This document shows, piece after piece, positions 7,018 through 15,730 of a stretch of DNA of 40,871 bases. A program made the position numbers and the translations under genes. Each line of letters begins with the position of its first letter. The first letter of the stretch is position 1. The stretch spans positions 1 to 40,871 of the forward strand of contig SFPN01000016.1 in the NCBI GenBank assembly GCA_004551945.1, given 5' to 3'. The stretch is from Clostridiales bacterium (GTDB lineage: Bacteria; Bacillota; Clostridia; Oscillospirales; Oscillospiraceae). The notes beneath the pieces are model-generated. The model worked only from the letters and a program-made list of their open reading frames with translations. It had not been told where the DNA came from and searched no databases.

Positions 7018-8217
7018 ATGTTCCAGTTCAACACAGTAGAAGAGGCCCTGGAGGACCTGAGAAACGGCAAGATCATCCTGTGCACCGACGATCCCGACCG
7101 GGAAAACGAGGGCGACTTCATCTGCGCAGCTGAGTTTGCCACCACCCAGAACGTGAACTTTATGGCCACCCACGGCAAGGGCCTCATCTGCATGCCCATG
7201 TCCGAGGAGTATGTCCAGAAGCTCCAGTTCCCCCAGATGGTCACCCGGAACACCGACAACCACGAGACCGCCTTCACCGTCTCCATTGACCACGTGGACA
7301 CCACCACCGGCATCTCTGCCGCTGAGCGCTCCATCACCGCCATGAAGTGCGTGGACGAAAACGCCAAGCCCGAGGATTTCCGCCGCCCCGGCCACATGTT
7401 CCCCCTGCTGGCCAAGGAAAACGGCGTGCTGGAGCGCAACGGCCACACCGAGGCCACTGTGGATCTGCTCCGCCTGGCCGGTCTGAAGCAGTGCGGCCTG
7501 TGCTGCGAGATCATGCGGGAGGACGGCACCATGATGCGCACCCCCGAGCTCATTGAGCTGGCCAAGAAGTGGGGCCTGACCTTCATCACCATCAAGGACC
7601 TGCAGGCCTACCGGAAGCGCCACGAGGTGCTGGTGGAGCGGGTCACCGTCACCAGAATGCCCACCAAGTACGGCGACTTCACCGCCTATGGCTATGTGAA
7701 CAAGGTCAACGGCCAGCACCACGTGGCCCTGGTGAAGGGCGACATCGGCGACGGCCAGGACATCCTGTGCCGGGTCCACTCCGAGTGCCTCACCGGCGAC
7801 ACCTTCGGCTCCCTGCGCTGCGACTGCGGCCAGCAGTTTGCCGCCGCCATGGCCCAGATCGAGAAGGAAGGCCGGGGCATCATGCTCTACATGCGCCAGG
7901 AGGGCCGTGGCATCGGCCTGATCAACAAGCTGCGGGCCTATGAGCTGCAGGACCAGGGCATGGACACCCTGGAAGCAAACCTGGCTCTGGGCTTTGCCGG
8001 GGACCTGCGGGAGTATTACATCGGCGCGCAGATCCTCCGGGACCTGGGGGCCAAGACCCTGCGTCTGCTGACCAACAACCCCGACAAGGTCTATCAGCTC
8101 TCCGACTTCGGCATGTCCATCAAGGAGCGGGTGCCCATCCAGATGGCCGCCACCGCCCACGACCTGTTCTACCTGCAGACCAAGCAGAAGAAGATGGGCC
8201 ACATTCTGAACTACTAA
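7018..8217 (+). CDS. ribBA: Bifunctional DHBP synthase / GTP cyclohydrolase II
   Basis: Fusion enzyme of 399 residues supplying both precursors of the lumazine. The N-terminal 3,4-dihydroxy-2-butanone-4-phosphate synthase half carries the acidic metal-binding motif DDPDRENEGDF (24-34) and the later RPGHMFPL and HTEATVDL segments. The GTP cyclohydrolase II half starts around residue 200 and shows the zinc cysteines C257, C268 and C270 in ECLTGDTFGSLRCDCG, plus GRGIGLINKLRAYELQ. AAAGGAG precedes the ATG. Third gene of the rib operon, followed by an intercistronic hairpin before ribH. Confidence 0.97.
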   Translation: MFQFNTVEEALEDLRNGKIILCTDDPDRENEGDFICAAEFATTQNVNFMATHGKGLICMPMSEEYVQKLQFPQMVTRNTDNHETAFTVSIDHVDTTTGISAAERSITAMKCVDENAKPEDFRRPGHMFPLLAKENGVLERNGHTEATVDLLRLAGLKQCGLCCEIMREDGTMMRTPELIELAKKWGLTFITIKDLQAYRKRHEVLVERVTVTRMPTKYGDFTAYGYVNKVNGQHHVALVKGDIGDGQDILCRVHSECLTGDTFGSLRCDCGQQFAAAMAQIEKEGRGIMLYMRQEGRGIGLINKLRAYELQDQGMDTLEANLALGFAGDLREYYIGAQILRDLGAKTLRLLTNNPDKVYQLSDFGMSIKERVPIQMAATAHDLFYLQTKQKKMGHILNY

Positions 8218-8231
8218 GAAGTAATATTTTC

Positions 8232-8253
8232 TTTTGCCGCCCCGGCGGCAAAA
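8232..8253 (+). other. Intercistronic hairpin between ribBA and ribH
   Basis: TTTTGCCGCC (8232-8241) pairs perfectly with GGCGGCAAAA (8244-8253). No T-run follows on the plus strand, so it does not look like a terminator. It could be an RNase barrier or processing site that adjusts the ribH to ribBA ratio. Confidence 0.5.
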
Positions 8254-8287
8254 CGCTACGAGGTTTTATTACAAGGAGGAAATTATC

Positions 8288-8755
<468 letters not shown>

Positions 8756-8782
8756 GCATTTCTTTCCCTATCATTCACAAAC

Positions 8783-8824
8783 AAAAATGTCCGCAGCGCC
8801 AAACAAGCGCAGCGGACATTTTTT
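8783..8824. terminator. Terminator of the rib operon
   Basis: AAAAATGTCCGC (8783-8794) pairs with GCGGACATTTTTT (8812-8824), with an inner GCGC/GCGC stem. The poly-T on the plus strand and poly-A on the left let it also serve the convergent gene at 8826. Confidence 0.9.
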
Positions 8825-8825
8825 C

Positions 8826-9506
8826 TTACCCGGCGTTTTTCCCCAGGGCATTGCGGTTGACTTCCTCCATCAGCGCATCCCGCCAGCCGGAGAAATGGCG
8901 GGTGATCCGGCCCAGGACCACGCCCACCAGCACGGCGGCGAGCACGGTGCCGATGCCGACGCTTCCCAGCCGGTGGAGGAAGAACAGGCAGGTGACCAGG
9001 GAGATGGCCACCATGGAGACGTCAAAGCCCACCTTGACCCTGGAAAAGGGCACATGGAAGGTATCGGACACCGCCTGCATAACCCCCTCCCCTGCCAAAG
9101 GCAGGATGTTGGCCGGCAGGTACAGGAAAATCCCAAAGGCAATGATGACCACGCTCACCAGCAGCATCCCCAGCCGCACCACCAGGTTCTGGGGCGTGGG
9201 GGCAAAAGACACCAGGAAATTGCAGAAGGTGGTAAAATAGCCAAAGATAACCCCCAGGGGGATCTGGAGCAGGTTCTTCACCTGGAAGCGCCGGCGCAGG
9301 ATGCAGATTTGCAGCAGCACCAGAACCCCATGGAACAGGATCGTGGCCTTCCCCATTTCAATTCCCCAGACACAGGTCAGGGTGTAAGGGATGGAGCTCA
9401 CCGGCGACACCCCCAGGTTGGACTTAACGGAAATAGCGACACCGGCGGTCATGATAAACAGGCCCAGAAAATACAGGAGCAGCCGCTTTTTCTGGCTGCC
9501 TTTCAT
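8826..9506 (-). CDS. YczE/YitT-like integral membrane protein
   Basis: Membrane protein of 226 residues with about five to six hydrophobic segments. The N-terminal arrangement, two basic residues then LLLYFLGLFIMTAGVAISVKSNLGVSPVSSIPYTL, is the signature of the YczE/YyaS family (DUF6198), for which no biochemical function is established. GGAGGTG precedes the ATG. Its ATG overlaps the TGA of the MarR gene upstream (ATGA at 9503-9506), so the two are translationally coupled. The MarR regulator presumably controls this membrane protein; a transport or drug-efflux role would be inference only. Confidence 0.82.
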   Translation of the reverse strand: MKGSQKKRLLLYFLGLFIMTAGVAISVKSNLGVSPVSSIPYTLTCVWGIEMGKATILFHGVLVLLQICILRRRFQVKNLLQIPLGVIFGYFTTFCNFLVSFAPTPQNLVVRLGMLLVSVVIIAFGIFLYLPANILPLAGEGVMQAVSDTFHVPFSRVKVGFDVSMVAISLVTCLFFLHRLGSVGIGTVLAAVLVGVVLGRITRHFSGWRDALMEEVNRNALGKNAG

Positions 9507-9943
9507 ACGATCTCCACCTCCTGTTCTTCCGGCGCCAGGCCCTGGCAGAACTGCTGGAGCAGCGCCCGCAGCGCTTCCTTCTGCTCTGGGGTCAGCTTTC
9601 TGGCGGCGGCTTCCTCCTCCTGGCGAAAAATCTCCCGCATTGCCTGCGCGGCCCCTCTCCCCTCAGGGGTGAGATAGACAAACAGAGACCGGCGGTTCCC
9701 CGGCTGCCGCTGGCGCTGGACGAGCCCCTTCTCCTCCATGCGGGAGAGGATACTCCCCAGGGTGGCCTGCTCGATCTCGCAGTGGGCGGCCAGGGTTTTC
9801 TGGTCGCAGCCCTCGTGGTCCATCAGGCTGTCCAGCACCTTGGGCTGGCCCGGCGAAAGGCCCAGCTCCCGCTGGGCCCGGGAGACAACCTGCCGGCTGA
9901 AGCAGGCGTGAGACTTCATCAGCAAATAGTGCAGGGAATCCAT
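9503..9943 (-). CDS. MarR family transcriptional regulator
   Basis: Winged-helix regulator of 146 residues. The helix-turn-helix lies in CDQKTLAAHCEIEQATLGSILSRMEEKGLVQRQR and the wing in PGNRRSLFVYLTPEGRG, both canonical for MarR. The frame can be extended to a TTG at 9964, but the ATG at 9943 has AAGGTGA at proper spacing and is preferred. First gene of a two-gene operon with the YczE-like protein, transcribed from a consensus promoter embedded in a 37-bp perfect palindrome, which strongly suggests self-repression. Confidence 0.92.
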   Translation of the reverse strand: MDSLHYLLMKSHACFSRQVVSRAQRELGLSPGQPKVLDSLMDHEGCDQKTLAAHCEIEQATLGSILSRMEEKGLVQRQRQPGNRRSLFVYLTPEGRGAAQAMREIFRQEEEAAARKLTPEQKEALRALLQQFCQGLAPEEQEVEIV

Positions 9944-9963
9944 TGGGTCACCTTCCATAGACA

Positions 9964-10008
9964 AATAATCAGCTTTCTTATTATAAGAAAGCTGATTATT
10001 CTTGTCAA
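9964..10008 (-). promoter_or_regulatory. Consensus promoter inside a 37-bp palindromic operator
   Basis: On the minus strand TTGACA (complement of 10003-10008), 17-bp spacer, TATAAT (complement of 9980-9985): both hexamers perfect. AATAATCAGCTTTCTTAT (9964-9981) and its exact inverted copy (9983-10000) flank one central base, so the palindrome covers the -10, the spacer and the start site. Binding by the MarR protein encoded next door is inferred. Confidence 0.85.
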
Positions 10009-10024
10009 GAGGGAGAAAAACCTG

Positions 10025-11821
10025 TCATTTCTTCCCCTCCTGGGCTGCAATTTTTTCCGCCAGGTCGGTGAGGTAGACCCACCGGTCCATCTTTTCCTCC
10101 AGCTGGGCGTTCAGAGCGGTCTGCCGGTCGGAGAGCTCCTGGACCTTCACATAGTCGCTGCCGGCGGCGGTCATGTCCTGCTCCACCTGGGCAAGCTCTT
10201 CTTCCAGGGCGGCGATGTCCTCCTCGATGGTGTCAAACTCCCGCTGCTCCTTGAAGGTGAATTTCAGCTTTTTCTGCCGGGCAGGCTTTTCCTGTTTGGG
10301 AGCCTTCTCCTTTTTCTCCGCCTGCTCCAGCTCCCGGTCCTCCTGGCGGCGCTTTTCCAGGTAGTCGGAGAAGTTGCCGGTGTAGCGCCGGACAACGCCC
10401 CCCTCGCCTACCTCGAAGATCTGGTCGGCCATTTTATCCAGGAAGTACCGGTCGTGGGACACCGCCAGCACCGCCCCGGGGAAGGTCTCCAGATACTCCT
10501 CCAGAATGGCCAGGGTGGTCACGTCCAGGTCGTTGGTGGGCTCGTCCAGCAGCAGGATGTTGGGGGCCTCCATGAGCACCGCCAGCAGGTAGAGCCGCCG
10601 CCGCTCTCCGCCGGAAAGCTTGCCAATGGGCTGACCCTGCAGCTGGGTTGGGAACAAAAACCGCTCCATCATCTGGCTGGCGGAGAAGCTGCCCTCCCGG
10701 GTTTTTACCTCCCCGGCGATCTCGTGGATGTAGTCGTACACCCGCTGATTCAGGTCCAGCTCCCGGCCCTCCTGGGAGAAGTAGCCGATGCGGACGGTCT
10801 CCCCCCAGTCCACGGTGCCGGAGTCAGGGAACACCTTCCCGGCGATCAGGTTCAGAAGGGTGGACTTTCCCGCCCCGTTGTGGCCGATGATGCCCACCCG
10901 GTCGTCCCGGGCCACCCCGTAGGTGAAGTGACTGATCACCGTCCGGCTACCGAAAGACTTGGTCACGTCGTTCAGCTCCACCGTCTTGCGCCCCAGGCGG
11001 CTGGACAGGGTGGCCATCTGGACGGACTGATCCGTTTCCGGGCCGGACTGGGCCTTCAGGGCCTGGTACCGGGCGATGCGGTCCTTGTTTTTCGTCCGCC
11101 GGGCCTGGGCCCCCCGCATGATCCACTGGTACTCCACCCGCAGGATGGACTGGCGCTTCCGCTGGGCGGCCTGCTCCATCTCCTCCTGCTGGGTTTTTAG
11201 CTCCAGGTACTTGGAATAGTTGGCCTCATAGTGGCGGATGTGGCAGTGGGAGAGCTCGGTGATCCGGTTGGCCACCCGCTCCAGAAAGTACCGGTCGTGG
11301 GTGACCATGACAAGACCCCCGGTAAATTTTTGCAGGTACCCCTCCAGCCAGAGGACCATGTCGCTGTCCAGGTGGTTGGTGGGCTCGTCCAGGATGAGCA
11401 CATCCGCCGGGTGAAGGAGCACCGCCGCCAGAGCCACCCGCTTCCGTTGGCCGCCGGAGAGGGTACCCACCCTCTGGTCAAAATCAGTGATTCCCAGCCG
11501 GGTGAGCATGGTCTTGGCCTCATACTCCATGAGGGTGCGCACGTCCGGGGAAAAATCCGAGAAAACCTGCTCCAGCACGGTGGCCTCCGGGTCCATCCTG
11601 GGGTTCTGGCTTAAAAAGCTCACCTGGACGTTGGGGTCCCGGGAGACCGCCCCCCGGTCAGGGATCAGGTCCCCGGCCAGGACCCGGAGAAAGCTGCTTT
11701 TTCCCGTGCCGTTGATGCCGATGATGCCGATCTTGTCCCCCTCGTTTAAATACAGGGTGACGTCGTCCAGCAGCTGCTTCAGGCCGAAGTTCAGGGATAT
11801 GTGTTCCGCAGATAAGAGCAT
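10025..11821 (-). CDS. ABC-F family ATPase (Uup-like)
   Basis: Soluble protein of 598 residues with two ABC domains and no membrane segments. Domain 1 shows Walker A GINGTGKSS (35-43), signature LSGGQRKRVALA and Walker B LILDEPTNHLD; domain 2 shows GHNGAGKST, LSGGERRRLYL and LLLDEPTNDLD. A basic interdomain linker (QWIMRGAQARRTKNKDR) and a charged C-terminal coiled coil (EQAEKKEKAPKQEK region onward) fit the Uup-like branch. ABC-F proteins act on ribosomes in translation; antibiotic protection by this member cannot be claimed. The frame is open far upstream on the minus strand, but AAAGGAGG sets the start at 11821 and the upstream part is antisense to the NhaC gene. Confidence 0.93.
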   Translation of the reverse strand: MLLSAEHISLNFGLKQLLDDVTLYLNEGDKIGIIGINGTGKSSFLRVLAGDLIPDRGAVSRDPNVQVSFLSQNPRMDPEATVLEQVFSDFSPDVRTLMEYEAKTMLTRLGITDFDQRVGTLSGGQRKRVALAAVLLHPADVLILDEPTNHLDSDMVLWLEGYLQKFTGGLVMVTHDRYFLERVANRITELSHCHIRHYEANYSKYLELKTQQEEMEQAAQRKRQSILRVEYQWIMRGAQARRTKNKDRIARYQALKAQSGPETDQSVQMATLSSRLGRKTVELNDVTKSFGSRTVISHFTYGVARDDRVGIIGHNGAGKSTLLNLIAGKVFPDSGTVDWGETVRIGYFSQEGRELDLNQRVYDYIHEIAGEVKTREGSFSASQMMERFLFPTQLQGQPIGKLSGGERRRLYLLAVLMEAPNILLLDEPTNDLDVTTLAILEEYLETFPGAVLAVSHDRYFLDKMADQIFEVGEGGVVRRYTGNFSDYLEKRRQEDRELEQAEKKEKAPKQEKPARQKKLKFTFKEQREFDTIEEDIAALEEELAQVEQDMTAAGSDYVKVQELSDRQTALNAQLEEKMDRWVYLTDLAEKIAAQEGKK

Positions 11822-11849
11822 GGCGGGGCCTCCTTTGGGGTATGCGCCC

Positions 11850-11902
11850 TGGACAAGGGCGTTCTTTTCTAGTATCATAATGGGCATCGACGAAAAAAGC
11901 AA
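11850..11902. promoter_or_regulatory. Overlapping divergent promoters of the ABC-F and NhaC genes
   Basis: Rightward: TGGACA (11850-11855), 17 bp, TATCAT (11873-11878). Leftward: TTGCTT (complement of 11897-11902), 17 bp, TATGAT (complement of 11874-11879). The two -10 boxes occupy the same bases on opposite strands, so the polymerases must exclude each other. The ABC-F leader also has a small stem, CGCCCT/AGGGCG, near 11844-11862. Confidence 0.65.
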
Positions 11903-11914
11903 GGAGGGATTCCC

Positions 11915-13222
11915 ATGGAATGGGCGGTTTTGGGGGGCTTCTGCGCCCTGCTCTTTGCCAGCGTGGCCTGCGGCTTCTCCATTCTCTGGGCTCTGCTGGG
12001 GGGCTATCTGCTGTTCTTCGCCTATGGCCTGTTCCGGGGACACCGCCCGGCGGCCCTGGCCCGGATGTCTTTCCAGGGCATCCGCACCGTGGGGCACATC
12101 CTCTTTCTCTTTCTTCTCATCGGGATGATCACCGCCCTGTGGCGGGCGTCGGGGACCATTCCCTTTCTCATCTATCACGCGGCAGGGCTGATCTCTCCGG
12201 CCCTCTTTCCCCTGCTGGCCTTCCTTCTGTGCACTGCCATGTCCTTTCTCACCGGAACCTCCTTCGGCACCGCCGCCACTGTGGGGACCATCTGCATGAC
12301 CATGGCCGCCGCCATGGGGCTGTCCCCGGTGCTGGCCGCGGGAGCCATCCTGTCCGGGTCCTTTTTCGGGGACCGGTGCTCCCCCATGTCCACCAGCGCT
12401 CTGCTGGTCTCCGCTTTGACGGAAACCGACCTGTACGCCAATCTGAAGGCCATGGTGCGCACCGCCTGGGTCCCCCTGGTCCTCACCTGCGGGATCTACT
12501 TGGCCGGAGGGCTGACCCACCGGACGGGGACCTTCTCCCCGGATATTGTAGCCCCCTTTGCCCAGGGATTTCGGCTGCACTGGGTTTCTGTTCTCCCGGC
12601 TGTGGTGATTGTGGTGCTGTCCCTGCTGAAATGCAAGGTGAAGGTCACCATGGGCCTGAGCATTCTGTGCAGCGCGGTTCTCTGTCTGGCCCTCCAGGGC
12701 ATGCGCCCGGAGGAGCTTCTCCGGGCTGCCCTGGTGGGGTACACCCCCGCCCTGCCGGAGCTGACAAAGCTGCTGGCTGGCGGCGGGGTGGTGTCCATGG
12801 CAAAGCCCTTCTGCATCGTGTGCATTTCCTCCACCTTCTCCGGGCTTTTTGACGGCACGGGACTGTTAGACGGGCTCAAGGCTGCCACCCACCGTCTGGC
12901 GGAAAGGGTCACGCCCTTCGGAAGCCTGCTGGCGGTGGCGGCGGTCACCTGTCTCATCGCCTGCAACCAGACTCTGGCTATCCTGCTCTCCCACTCCCTG
13001 TGCCGGGAGGATTTTACCCAGGAGGATCTGGCCATCGGCCTGGAGAACACGGCCGTGGTTCTGGCCCCGCTGGTCCCCTGGTCCATCGCCGGGGCAGTGC
13101 CTTTGGCGACCCTGGGCGCACCCACGGCGGCGCTGGCGGCTGCCTGCTATCTGTACCTGATCCCTCTGTGGGACCTGGCGGTGCACCTGAGAAAACGGCG
13201 GCTCACAGCAAAAGCCAGGTAA
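11915..13222 (+). CDS. NhaC-type Na+/H+ antiporter family protein
   Basis: Integral membrane protein of 435 residues with 10-12 hydrophobic segments. The segments GTSFGTAATVGTI and GDRCSPMSTSALL are the conserved ion-site regions of the NhaC family, which includes Na+/H+ antiporters and the malate-Na+/lactate-H+ exchanger MleN, so the substrate remains open. AAGGAGG precedes the ATG at 11915. Its last 20 bases overlap the 3' end of the convergent AEC transporter gene, with no room for a terminator between them. Confidence 0.88.
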   Translation: MEWAVLGGFCALLFASVACGFSILWALLGGYLLFFAYGLFRGHRPAALARMSFQGIRTVGHILFLFLLIGMITALWRASGTIPFLIYHAAGLISPALFPLLAFLLCTAMSFLTGTSFGTAATVGTICMTMAAAMGLSPVLAAGAILSGSFFGDRCSPMSTSALLVSALTETDLYANLKAMVRTAWVPLVLTCGIYLAGGLTHRTGTFSPDIVAPFAQGFRLHWVSVLPAVVIVVLSLLKCKVKVTMGLSILCSAVLCLALQGMRPEELLRAALVGYTPALPELTKLLAGGGVVSMAKPFCIVCISSTFSGLFDGTGLLDGLKAATHRLAERVTPFGSLLAVAAVTCLIACNQTLAILLSHSLCREDFTQEDLAIGLENTAVVLAPLVPWSIAGAVPLATLGAPTAALAAACYLYLIPLWDLAVHLRKRRLTAKAR

Positions 13223-14126
13223 TCACCGGCAGGGTCACGGCACACAGGATGGTGCTGAGGAAGTTAATCTTGGAGGCCAGGGCATCGTCCGCCCCGAAAC
13301 GAACGCTGAGAATGGTGATCATCGCCGCGCTGGGGCAGGCGCTGATGATTACCAGCACCCCCAGGGTCAGGCTGTCCCCCGGCAGGAAAAGGCCCAGCAC
13401 CAGCCAGGCGGCCAGAGGGCACAGCAGCAGCCGCACCAGGCTCACCCCCCAGGACCTGCCGTCCAGCAGGGCCTGCTTCATAGGCACATGGCTCAGGGAC
13501 ACCCCCACCACCACCATGGACATGGGCACCGTCACCGCCCCCAGGGCGCTGAGGGTATCTGCCGCCAGGGCCGGGAGGGTCAGACCGGTGAGGAAAATCA
13601 CCACCGCGGCCAGGGTGGCCAGCAGGGGCGGCGTCAGGATCTCCCGGAACCGGAGCTTCCCTCTCCCCTCCCCTGCCCGGAGGCTTGCCACCCCCACGGT
13701 GTAAAGCAGCAGGTTAAAGGGCAGGTTGGACAGGGAGGCGCAGAACACCGCCCGGTCCCCAAAAAGGGCCTGGACCACGGGAAAGCCGATGAACATGTTG
13801 TTCATGAAAAAGACTGACAGCCAGGCAACGCTCCGGTCCCGCCCCTGAAAGGGCAGAATCCGGGCGGCCAGCCAGCCCAGTCCGCCTCCCAAAAGGAACA
13901 TGACGAACACCGCGGCAGCAGCCACCGCCAGCTCCCCCCGGGTCATGCTCCCCGCCCCGCCCAGGGCGGCGTTCAGAATGGTGGCCGGGAGAAAGACGTT
14001 CATCACCAGGCGGCTGGCCTTCTGGCTGAAGGCGCTGTCGATCCACCCGGCCTTGGCGCAGCCGAAGCCAATGAGCATCAGCAGGACCAGCATCAGCATT
14101 TTTTCTAAGACAATCCCCGCCGCCAT
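13203..14126 (-). CDS. AEC family (auxin efflux carrier-like) transporter
   Basis: Membrane protein of about 307 residues with ten predicted helices in two five-helix repeats. Family features: N-terminal LMLIGFGCAKAGWID, the VFLPATILNAAL segment, FFMNNMFIGFPVVQALFG and the second-half ACPSAAMITILSVRFGAD. Members export or exchange organic acids such as malate or malonate; the substrate here is unknown. I choose the ATG at 14126 (AGGTGA at proper spacing) over the GTG at 14135. Convergent with, and overlapping by 20 bp, the NhaC gene. Confidence 0.87.
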   Translation of the reverse strand: MAAGIVLEKMLMLVLLMLIGFGCAKAGWIDSAFSQKASRLVMNVFLPATILNAALGGAGSMTRGELAVAAAAVFVMFLLGGGLGWLAARILPFQGRDRSVAWLSVFFMNNMFIGFPVVQALFGDRAVFCASLSNLPFNLLLYTVGVASLRAGEGRGKLRFREILTPPLLATLAAVVIFLTGLTLPALAADTLSALGAVTVPMSMVVVGVSLSHVPMKQALLDGRSWGVSLVRLLLCPLAAWLVLGLFLPGDSLTLGVLVIISACPSAAMITILSVRFGADDALASKINFLSTILCAVTLPVITWLLL

Positions 14127-14152
14127 GGAGTTCACCTCATTTCTTCCTCGTT

Positions 14153-14185
14153 AGAAAAGCCTCCCCGCAAAAGGGAGGCTTTTCT
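14153..14185 (-). terminator. Terminator downstream of purB
   Basis: AGAAAAGCCTCCC (14153-14165) pairs perfectly with GGGAGGCTTTTCT (14173-14185). On the minus strand it ends the purB transcript; it sits just upstream of the AEC gene and insulates it. Confidence 0.85.
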
Positions 14186-14206
14186 GCTTGTTATCAAGAC
14201 CTAATA

Positions 14207-15640
14207 TTACACCTTGATCTCGGTACCCGTTCCTTTCAGGGCTTCGGGGTACTTGTCCAGCACCGGCTGGACGCACTCGGCCAGGAACCGGTCCACCTGC
14301 TGGGGGCAGCAGCCGATGTAGTCTGCCGGGTCCAGATGCTTCATCACATCCTCCTTGGTCAGGCCAAAGGCCGGGTCGGCGGCGATGCGCTCCAGCAGGT
14401 CGTTGGGCTTGCCCTCGTCCTTTACCTGGCTGCCGGCAGCCAGAGAGTGCATCCGGATGCGCTCGTGAAGCTCCTGCCGGTTGCCCCCCTTCTTCACCGC
14501 GTCCATGAGGATGTTTTCCGTGGCCATGAAGGGCAGCTCCTCCATGATGTGCTTCTCGATGACCTTGGGGTGGACCACCAGGTTAGAGGCCACGTTCTCA
14601 TACAGGTTCAGGATGGAATCCACCGCCAGGAAGGCCTCGGACACGGAGATGCGCTTGTTGGCCGAGTCGTCCAGGGTCCGCTCGAACCACTGGAGGGAGG
14701 AGGTCATGGCGGGGTTCATGGAGTCGGCAATCACATACCGGGCCAGGGCGCAGATCCGCTCGCTGCGCATGGGGTTGCGCTTGTAGGGCATAGCGGAGGA
14801 GCCCACCTGGTTCTTCTCGAAGGGCTCTTCAATCTCCTTCATGTGGCACAGCAGCCGCAGGTCGGTGGCAAACTTATGGGCGGACTGGGCGATGCCGGAG
14901 AGGGTTGCCAGGATGGCGGAGTCCACCTTCCGGGTGTAGGTCTGGCCGGACACCGGCTGGACCAGGTCGAAGCCCATCTCGGCGGCGATCTTCTTGTCCA
15001 GCTGGAGCACCTTCTCCTGGTCCCCGGCGAAGAGCTCCAGGAAGCTGGCCTGGGTGCCGGTGGTGCCCTTGCAGCCCAGCATCTTCAGGTTGGCCAGCCG
15101 GTACTCCACCTCGTCCAGGTCCATGAGCAGCTCGTTCATCCACAGGGTAGCCCGCTTGCCCACGGTGACCATCTGGGCGGCCTGATAGTGGGTGTAGCCC
15201 AGGGTGGGCAGGGCCTTGTACGCCGCGGCAAATCTTCCCAGCTTGTCCAGGATGCGCACCAGCTTGTCCCGGATGAGCTGGAGGCCCTCCCGCATGATGA
15301 TGATGTCGGTGTTGTCCCCCACATAGCAGCTGGTGGCCCCCAGGTGGATGATGGGCATGGCGTTGGGGCAGAGGGCGCCGTAGGCATGGATGTGGGCCAT
15401 CACGTCGTGGCGCAGCTCCTTCTCCTTCCGGGCGGCCAGTTCGTAGTCAATGTTGTCCTTCTCCCGCTCCATCTCGTCGATCTGAGCCTGGGTGATGGGA
15501 AGCCCCAGCTCCATCTCCGCCCGGGCCAGGGCGATCCACAGCCGCCGCCAGGTGGTGAACTTCTTGTCCGGGGAGAAAATGTACAGCATCTCCCGGCTGG
15601 CATAGCGGGAGGCCAGAGGGCTTTCGTAGGTGTCTTTCAT
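14207..15640 (-). CDS. purB: Adenylosuccinate lyase
   Basis: Cytosolic enzyme of 477 residues in the fumarase/aspartase superfamily. It cleaves SAICAR to AICAR and adenylosuccinate to AMP, both releasing fumarate. The superfamily signature GSSAMPYKRNPMRSE is present, with HDVMAHIHAYG and HLGATSCYVGDNTD (catalytic His regions) earlier and TGTQASFLELF in the middle. Length fits the longer clostridial form. GGAAGGAG precedes the ATG. It lies 90 nt after the aminotransferase gene on the same strand; an ATCCCCCTG hairpin in that gap (15686-15714) lacks a T-run, so co-transcription is possible. A strong terminator follows. Confidence 0.95.
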   Translation of the reverse strand: MKDTYESPLASRYASREMLYIFSPDKKFTTWRRLWIALARAEMELGLPITQAQIDEMEREKDNIDYELAARKEKELRHDVMAHIHAYGALCPNAMPIIHLGATSCYVGDNTDIIIMREGLQLIRDKLVRILDKLGRFAAAYKALPTLGYTHYQAAQMVTVGKRATLWMNELLMDLDEVEYRLANLKMLGCKGTTGTQASFLELFAGDQEKVLQLDKKIAAEMGFDLVQPVSGQTYTRKVDSAILATLSGIAQSAHKFATDLRLLCHMKEIEEPFEKNQVGSSAMPYKRNPMRSERICALARYVIADSMNPAMTSSLQWFERTLDDSANKRISVSEAFLAVDSILNLYENVASNLVVHPKVIEKHIMEELPFMATENILMDAVKKGGNRQELHERIRMHSLAAGSQVKDEGKPNDLLERIAADPAFGLTKEDVMKHLDPADYIGCCPQQVDRFLAECVQPVLDKYPEALKGTGTEIKV

Positions 15641-15685
15641 ATCGTTTGCTCCTTCCCTTTCGTCAAAAAGCTGTGATACGCCACG

Positions 15686-15714
15686 ATCCCCCTGCCCGAA
15701 AAAGACAGGGGGAT
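15686..15714 (-). other. Hairpin between the aminotransferase gene and purB
   Basis: ATCCCCCTG (15686-15694) pairs with CAGGGGGAT (15706-15714). There is no downstream T-run on the minus strand, so it may modulate rather than end read-through into purB. Confidence 0.45.
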
Positions 15715-15730
15715 GAGGATCATCAGGGGA

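Noticed and set aside
10025..12580. An 851-residue version of the ABC-F protein with a long N-terminal extension
   Set aside because: The extra part is low-complexity, runs antisense to the NhaC gene, and a strong AAAGGAGG site sets the start at 11821.
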